From Bimastos eiseni (Eukaryota; Annelida; Clitellata; Crassiclitellata; Lumbricidae): a DNA stretch of 64,000 nucleotides. The stretch covers positions 1,049,857 through 1,113,856 of the forward strand of contig OY365817.1 in assembly GCA_959347315.1 (NCBI GenBank), given 5' to 3'. The translations under genes and the position numbers were made by a program. Shown here in pieces: positions 58,930-64,000 of this stretch. How positions within the stretch are numbered: the stretch's first letter is position 1; each line of letters starts with the position of its first letter. The notes under the pieces were generated by a model, which saw nothing but the letters and a program-made list of their open reading frames with translations, ran no database searches and was not told where the DNA came from.

Positions 58930-59380
58930 TTGTCCTGGTTTTTGCCAAGTAGGCATCTCTACTGGGTGGCTTTAATATTATTCTTTCATTTGTATTGTTA
59001 TGATCTGTATATATATATTCCCTATACTTAATCACCTACAGACATACATACATGCACCAACACACACACACACACGCACATACACACATTTGAATGTTCT
59101 GTGTGGTTGCCCTCTAATCTGAACCTTTGAACTGAAGCAGTGTCTTGCTGAGTACTTACTCTGGTGGACTTTTCTCTGTATATATATATAGGTACTAGGC
59201 TTTGAGTCCCATGTGTGCACTGGTTTTTCGTTCTGCCTCATCCTGAAGTGTTTCCTTGTTTGTAGTCCCTAGACAGTTGTTATCTTCGCATCACTTAACA
59301 CAGGTTTTATAGATGCATCCTAGATTTTTATCAAATGACCTAGATGCGTATACATTAGCTCTGATAATAGCGTGTCATTA
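58930..59380. other. Intron 8, unique with short repeats
   Basis: CA run at 59054-59090 and a TA run at 59179-59190. Nothing else seen. Confidence 0.4.
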
Positions 59381-59384
59381 AAAT

Positions 59385-59780
59385 GAAATATTCAACTCAG
59401 AGGGACCACTGCTTTGACTCAGAGGGATCATTGCTTCAACTCAAAGGGACCATTGCTTCCTCTTAGAGAGACCACACTGTTTCGACTCAGATGGACCGTT
59501 GCTTCAACTTGAGGAACTTTTGCTTCAACTCAGAGGCACCATTGCCTCAACTCAAATGGACCATTGCTTCAACTTAAAGGGACCATCATTATATGCTCAC
59601 AATTGCTCTCAATTTAGAGTTACCACTGCTTTGACTCAGAGGGACCAATGCTTTAAGTTAGAGGGATTATTGATTCAATTTAGAGGGACCATTGCTTTGA
59701 CTCCAAGGGGGCCATTGCTTTGACTCAGAGGGACCATTGCTTTAACTTAGAAGGATCATTACTTCAGCTCAGAGGGAACC
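59385..59780. repeat. GACTCAGAGGGACCATTGCTT minisatellite before exon 9
   Basis: About 16 units of 22-25 bp, some with AACTTAGAGG or AACTCAAAGG. The array ends about 33 bp before the exon 9 acceptor. Confidence 0.93.
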
Positions 59781-59813
59781 TCACTTGAGCTTTGTGATTT
59801 TATTTGTGCACAG

Positions 59814-60005
59814 GAGCTGGATAAGTTGGGCATGGAAGGAAAGGAGGGCAGCAGTTGCCCGGAGACTTCGGATGAGGGCCGTCTGGAGGAACGCACTTCT
59901 CCTAGCGCCGGAAGCACATACAGCAGCACCAGCAGCATTGCCCAGGAAGTGGCACCAAATTCTGTTGCCAAGGAAACAGCTTCAGCAGTCAAAGATACCA
60001 TCAGT
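59814..60005 (+). CDS. RERE: RERE-like exon 9 (serine/acid low-complexity region)
   Basis: The acceptor is ATTTTATTTGTGCACAG; it starts in phase 0 and directly continues exon 8. It reads ELDKLGMEGKEGSSCPETSD, RLEERTSPSAGSTYSSTSS, then AKETASAVKDTIS. RERE has [20 protein letters not shown] and then ETVKKSAKK in the same place. Serine-, threonine- and glutamate-rich, predicted disordered. The donor is uncertain: GTAGGA after 60005 gives phase 0, needed by exon 10; GTGTAG after 60003 gives phase 1 and would require an unseen exon. An open frame continues to about 60045. Confidence 0.85.
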
Positions 60006-60066
60006 GTAGGACAGTTTTTCTTTTGCTGTTGTCGAGTACTGCTGTAATTTTGCCGTTGGCCTGGGA

Positions 60067-60582
60067 ACTTTGTACATGAGTGATGAATATCAGCTTTCTT
60101 GAGAAGTATCAGCTTTGTACATAAGGAGTGATAGCTTTGTATATAAGGAGTGTTAGCTTTGTACATAAGGAGTGTTAGCTTTGTGCATAAAGAGTGTTAG
60201 CTTTGTGCATAAGAAGTGTTGGCTTTGTGCATAAGGAGTGTTAGCTTTGTACATAAGGAGTGTTAGCTTTGTGCATAAAGAGTGTTAGCTTTGTGCATAA
60301 GAAGTGTTGGCTTTGTGCATAAGGAGTGTTAGCTTTGTACATAAGGAGTGTTGGCTTTGTACATAAGGAGTGATAGTTTTGCACATAAGGAGTGATAGCT
60401 TTGTACATAAGGAGTGTTAGCTTTGTACATAAGGAGTGATAGCTTTGTACATAAGGAGTGATAGCTTTGTACATAAGGAGTGATAGCTTTGTACATAAGG
60501 AGTGTTAGCTTTGTACATAAGGAGTGTTAGCTTTATACATAAGGAGTGTTAGCTTTGTGCATAAGAAGTGTTGGCTTTGTAT
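60067..60582 (+). repeat. TTAGCTTTGTACATAAGGAGTG minisatellite (left arm)
   Basis: About 23 units of 22 bp, mostly near-identical (variants GTGCATAA, AAGAAGTG, GATAGC). Its reverse complement resembles the array at 60837-61305, so the two form an inverted pair in intron 9. Confidence 0.95.
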
Positions 60583-60836
60583 ACTGCTAATGATATGTTA
60601 TTCATTTTGGTGTGCATGGGAATTGTATGATTTCATCTAATTGTAATGAGGTTTTGTTGTAAGTGGTTGGCTGCAATCCTATACTCAATGGTCTTCCTGA
60701 ACACACTGTGTTTATTCAAGAGTAATGTGCCAGGCTTAATGACTGTCTTAAACTGTTCTAATTTTTATTACTCCTGCTCTTCGTTTTCTACAACTGGTGA
60801 CTTTGTGTATGCAAGTGTATCTGCTTTAAGCTGAAC

Positions 60837-61305
60837 TCCCTAGTGTATATAGCTGACACTGCTAATCAACAAGTGGGCACCCTAGTGTGCAAAGTTGACA
60901 TTCCTCATGTACAAAGCTGACACTCCTCATCCTCATGTATAAGGCAGACTCTGCTTGTTTTAATAGCTGACTAGTAACTCATCTACAAAGCTGACACTAC
61001 TCATGTTAAAAGCTAACACAACTCATGTTGAAACCTGATACCAGTCATATACAAAGCTGACATTTCTCATGTTAAAAGCTGATATGAGTCATATACAAAG
61101 CTGACATTTCTCATGTTAAAAGCTGATATGAGTCATATACAAAGCTGACATTTCTCATGTTAAAAGCTGATATGAGTCATGTACAAAGCTGACATTTCTC
61201 ATGTTCAAAGCTGATACCAGTTATGTACAAAGCTGACATTTCTCATGTTCAAAGCTGATACCAGTTATGTACAAAGTTGATACTTCTGAGTTAGAGAGCT
61301 GATAC
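60837..61305 (-). repeat. GTACAAAGCTGACA-TTCTCATG minisatellite (right arm)
   Basis: About 20 units of 20-24 bp. The unit CATTCCTCATGTACAAAGCT is close to the reverse complement of the left-arm unit. The distal part has evolved a longer 44-bp composite (ACATTTCTCATGTTAAAAGC plus TGATATGAGTCATATACAAAG). Confidence 0.93.
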
Positions 61306-61499
61306 TCAATATTCATGCACAAATCACATGCAGGTCATTTGCCATTAACTTATATTTTCCATGGTTGTACCAGATAGTTCTCTTAAACTTATGTTCCCTT
61401 CTTTGCATTGCAAGTGCCTTAACCAATCGTGTCCCATTATCAATCCCGGTATCAGTATTCACTATTCTCCTTACATGTAATTGCCTAGTTGTCACCCAG

Positions 61500-61815
61500 C
61501 CTACCCGAAGTTTATCTGCACTCTGGTGTCCTCTTTAGCTGCATGACTCTCCTTGCGATCGTCCACTCTCAGCCTTCTCATTATTGTTAATCGTATGGAC
61601 TCTGCTACAGTCCAATCCAGGAGCTCTGCCTATGTTGGCCCCTCGGCTTGGAACTGTCTTCCACAGTCCCTGCAGCGGGAATTACTCACCCTCCCACCTT
61701 GCCAGTTCCGGAGACGCCTTGAGACTTTCCTGTTCTCTGGCCCCAGCACAGATGCCCGCTGAGAGCGCTGATGATTTCCAGCGGCGCTATATGAATGTTC
61801 AATTACATTACATTG
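61500..61815 (+). mobile_element. LINE 3' end upstream of exon 10
   Basis: The frame shows MRSSTLSLLIIVNR, SAYVGPSAWNCLPQSL, LTLPPCQFRRRLETFLF, a stop, then CGGCGCTATATGAATGTTC and an ATTACATTACA tail. Best preserved sister of 50305-50590. It ends about 88 bp before exon 10. Confidence 0.88.
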
Positions 61816-61900
61816 CTGACAATTTTTGCATGTAATCATCAGTAGTCATGTGCCTGTCAATTGGTTGCCTTGGCCTGAATGCTGTTGCTGTTTTTTCAAG

Positions 61901-61948
61901 GCTGTCAAATGTTGCATGGACACTGGAACGGATGAGGCTCCAACCAAG
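61901..61948 (+). CDS. RERE: RERE-like exon 10 (short)
   Basis: The acceptor is TGTTGCTGTTTTTTCAAG and the donor GTGATTAT; 16 codons in phase 0: AVKCCMDTGTDEAPTK. The DTGTDEAPTK part resembles the SDTEEADRTSSKK segment of RERE between the same neighbouring regions. Both splice sites are good and the phase fits exon 11. Because it is short, its support is context and splice sites more than similarity. Confidence 0.72.
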
Positions 61949-61949
61949 G

Positions 61950-62395
61950 TGATTATTTCTCTATCCATTCTTTCTTGGAGACAACAAAGTCTTAAGTTAG
62001 ATGAACATAGGATCATATCGTATCTTAAGATTTATGTAGCGCCTTTGGCAGAATTGGTCATTCCAGGGTCGAGTAAGAGTTAGACATGATACGTATAAGT
62101 AAAACGCATGATCATGAGTGATGTGGTCAGGTCTGCCAAGAGGTGGGGGCTCAGATGGAGGCAAATGGCAAGAGGCCCGACACGATTTTTAAGATCCTGG
62201 TTCAAGTCCACATTTCTACTGTTGAAAAATATTATGTTTCGGTGTAAGATTTTTGATTTATGCCTTATGAAATATAATATTACCAACACTTAACAACATC
62301 AGTTTCCACTTGAGGCATCTGAATATTTACTCAATACTCGTCACTTTTTGCTATAGAACATGCTCACTTCCGTTTATGAGGCTGGTGACTACTCT
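61950..62395. other. Intron 10, unique part
   Basis: A LINE-tail trace on the minus strand lies near 62030-62060 (TTTATGTAGCGCCTTTGGC). No exon seen. Confidence 0.4.
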
Positions 62396-62397
62396 GC

Positions 62398-62560
62398 TTT
62401 TGGGGCCCAGTATTTCTCTTCTTAGGACCCAGGATTTCTCTGTCTAAGGGCCCAGGATTTCTCTACTTAGGGGTCCGGGATTTCTCTTCTTAGGGCCCAG
62501 GATTTCTCTGACCAGAGGCTCATGAGATTTCTCTGTCTAGAGATCTGAGATTTCTGTCGA
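62398..62560. repeat. GGGCCCAGGATTTCTCTTCTTA tandem repeat before exon 11
   Basis: Six units of about 23-25 bp, each with ATTTCTCT followed by TCTTAG, GTCTAAG, ACTTAG, GACCAG or GTCTAG: a pyrimidine tract plus AG, i.e. each looks like a 3' splice site. The last unit lies about 60 bp before the exon 11 acceptor. Confidence 0.92.
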
Positions 62561-62616
62561 CATAATAAAGATAAATAATGTATATATTGAAATGCGCTGT
62601 GTTTTTGATGTGATAG

Positions 62617-62718
62617 ACTCGTGCAGGAACTCCCAGCGAGTCGCTATCAGAAGCGAGTAGCGTTTTCGGAGGTGAAAATGAGGAAAACGAACATGAGAGT
62701 GAAATGGAAAACAATCCA
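62617..62718 (+). CDS. RERE: RERE-like exon 11 (serine/acid segment)
   Basis: The acceptor is GTTTTTGATGTGATAG and the donor GTTAGTTC; 34 codons in phase 0. It reads TRAGTPSESLSEASSVFGG then ENEENEHESEMENNP. It corresponds to the [20 protein letters not shown] segment of RERE by composition and position. The acceptor has a weak pyrimidine tract compared with the repeated splice-like units just upstream. Confidence 0.82.
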
Positions 62719-62884
62719 GTTAGTTCTACATTTATGGTTTAAGAACTCATTCTTTTAGAATATATTATAATAAAAATTTAAGAAATTTTTATTTATTTGA
62801 TGAGAGGATAGGCAGCTGGTCTCGCAGGTGCAATCTGTCGAAAGTAAGGTGGAGAAAATCTGTTTGGTTTATCTGTATTTGTAA

Positions 62885-63055
62885 ATATGAAGATATCTAG
62901 AAATTTTTATTTATCAGGAAATATCATTTTTTTCTGGAGATTTTTACTTTTCTCGAAATATCTATTTTTCGGTAAATTAAAAATTTTTCTGGATATTTTG
63001 ATTTACCAGAAAATGTTTAATTATCTGAAATTTTTATTTTTTGAGAATTTACATG
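62885..63055. repeat. AAATTTTTATTT-rich diverged repeat
   Basis: About seven 22-28-bp T-rich units with GAAAAT, TTTATC and CTGGA motifs, partly self-complementary, in intron 11. Confidence 0.7.
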
Positions 63056-63061
63056 TTACCA

Positions 63062-63388
63062 AAGTTCCTTAAATAATTTCTCAGCTCAGTGTTTGTTCGA
63101 AGCATATCTTCAATTTCCTTTCTAACTGGTATTACTATTTGTTCTTCCTCTGGTGTTATGCTTCTGTTGTGTCGTGCAGCCACCTCTAACAAGCAGCACT
63201 GTGTCTTCTTAGTTGTTGTCCCTTCCATCTGGAACACACTTCCCTTAAAGACACGACTGTTGCCAAGCAGTATATGTGTCTTTTGTTTTACCAGTTGCTT
63301 AAGACTTAGTTGTATTGCCTTGGTTGGAGCACAAATGAGTAGACTTCTTGAGGGGTGCTATATAAATGCTAAAATGAATGAATGAATT
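63062..63388 (+). mobile_element. LINE 3' end abutting exon 12
   Basis: The frame shows SSGVMLLLCRAATSNKQH, then VVVPSIWNTLPLKTRLLP, and the tail CTTGAGGGGTGCTATATAAA ending in AATGAATGAATGAA. The tail ends about 13 bp before the exon 12 acceptor, leaving just the TTACTTTTTTCCAG of the splice site. Confidence 0.85.
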
Positions 63389-63400
63389 ACTTTTTTCCAG

Positions 63401-64000
63401 GATGAAGCCAGTTCCGGCGTCTGTTCCAACGTTCCCAGTCCGTTGGACCTGTACCCAAGACCCACAACCCATCTCGCGCCAAAGGACCGTGAAGGGGGCA
63501 CCGGTGATCCCCCGCCATCCGTCGACTGGTCCACCGTGGAGCCAATGCCGCTCAAAGACCAACCGGATCCCATGGAGGAGAAGGGCAAGCCCATTTCCAC
63601 TCCGGATAATCCTCCACCTCCTCCATCGATCCATTCCCGGCAGTGGCTTGACTTCGACTCCAGACCGCTCGATCCAATCATCAAGACGGAGCCGTGCTAC
63701 GACGCCGACATCAAAATCAAGTCGGAGGTTCGGTGCGACGACCACGACCTCCCCGACCACCCGAAGCGGGCCCCGCTCCCACAGTACATGCACCCGCAGG
63801 TCCCCTGGTCGGAGGTCAAGGGTCGCGATGACGTGAAGCCGCAGAGAGCGGTGGCAAGTGTTGCCCCTACACAGCTTGCAAAACAGGAGAGCGTGGAAAA
63901 CATCGGCCGTATACCCTCCCCACATTACTCCTCCCTGCAGCCTCCTCCTCCACTGGCGCCGCTTTCGATGGCGCCAAGTCTCGCGATGGCACCGCCACTG
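63401..64000 (+). CDS. RERE: RERE-like exon 12 (proline-rich, open at window end)
   Basis: The acceptor is GAATTACTTTTTTCCAG; 200 codons without a stop to the last base of the window, in phase 0. It begins DEASSGVCSNVPSPLDLYP and becomes proline-rich (NPPPPPSIHSRQ, SLQPPPPLAPLSMAPSL). Two consensus SUMO-acceptor sites (hydrophobic-K-x-E) are visible: IKTE in DPIIKTEPCYD and IKSE in IKIKSEVRCDD. RERE and atrophin-1 have a long proline-rich region here and similar IKEE sites further on. G+C is higher than in the introns. It is one of the few exons whose composition alone marks it as coding. The C-terminal atrophin box lies beyond the window. Confidence 0.93.

Larger units (their letters stand above)
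30730..64000 (+). other. RERE: RERE/atrophin-family gene, partial (12 exons placed)
   Basis: Span of the split gene. Joined exons give one leading base plus 607 codons with all phases compatible. Domain order is ELM2, SANT, basic stretch, GATA-type zinc finger, PPPFMF block, serine/acid low-complexity region and proline-rich region. In the family (vertebrate RERE and atrophin-1, Drosophila Atro/Grunge) the protein is a nuclear co-repressor: ELM2-SANT binds histone deacetylases and the C-terminal half binds nuclear receptors. The 5' end (BAH domain, first half of ELM2) and the 3' end (atrophin C-terminus) are not in view. Intron lengths are roughly 9.3, 2.4, 1.2, 1.2, 5.2, 0.9, 5.4, 2.5, 1.9, 0.7 and 0.7 kb. 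Confidence 0.93.

Noticed and set aside
63299..63925. 208-codon minus-strand frame opposite exon 12
   Set aside because: The antisense of a proline-rich exon is commonly open; the plus strand has the family match, the splice acceptor and continuous phase.

Overview
The window looks like metazoan nuclear DNA from a marine-type invertebrate; the species cannot be fixed from the sequence. It has no bacterial gene organisation. It shows short exons with GT/AG junctions, kilobase introns, dense micro- and minisatellites, tRNA-derived SINEs and many broken non-LTR (LINE) retrotransposon copies whose 3' ends carry a GCGCTATATAAATG-type tail. All family calls come from reading translations and comparing them with remembered family sequences. 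No database search was run.

Layout. Bases 1-30.7 kb hold no exon I can support. They contain retroelement fragments (465-1255, 6630-6995, 10550-11170, 23705-23945 and smaller ones), SINE copies, microsatellites and long unique AT-rich stretches. From 30730 to the right edge, the + strand carries one large split gene of the RERE/atrophin family, a nuclear transcriptional co-repressor. I can place twelve exons: 30730-30790, 40116-40249, 42661-42760, 44007-44105, 45314-45394, 50611-50740, 51628-51735, 57144-57310, 59814-60005, 61901-61948, 62617-62718 and 63401-64000 (open at the window end). Joined, they give 1822 nt, which is one leading base plus exactly 607 codons, with compatible phases at every junction. 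The order is ELM2, SANT, a basic stretch, a serine/acid linker, a GATA-type zinc finger split over two exons, a conserved PPPFMF block, a low-complexity serine/acid region and the start of a long proline-rich exon. The N-terminal BAH domain and first half of ELM2 were not found here, and neither was the atrophin C-terminus; they probably lie outside the window.

The most unusual structural signal is how repeats sit in this gene. Five acceptor sites (exons 2, 4, 7, 9, 11) are immediately preceded by minisatellite arrays. Three more (exons 6, 10, 12) are preceded within about 13-90 bp by same-strand LINE 3' ends. Intron 9 holds two arrays of related 22-bp units in opposite orientation, which could fold into a hairpin hundreds of bases long. 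The array before exon 11 is itself a series of 3'-splice-site-like sequences. Other points are a short family of about 85 bp in seven copies, LINE and SINE 3' tails that run into trinucleotide microsatellites, several MITE-like elements, and CpG-dense islands in an otherwise AT-rich sequence.
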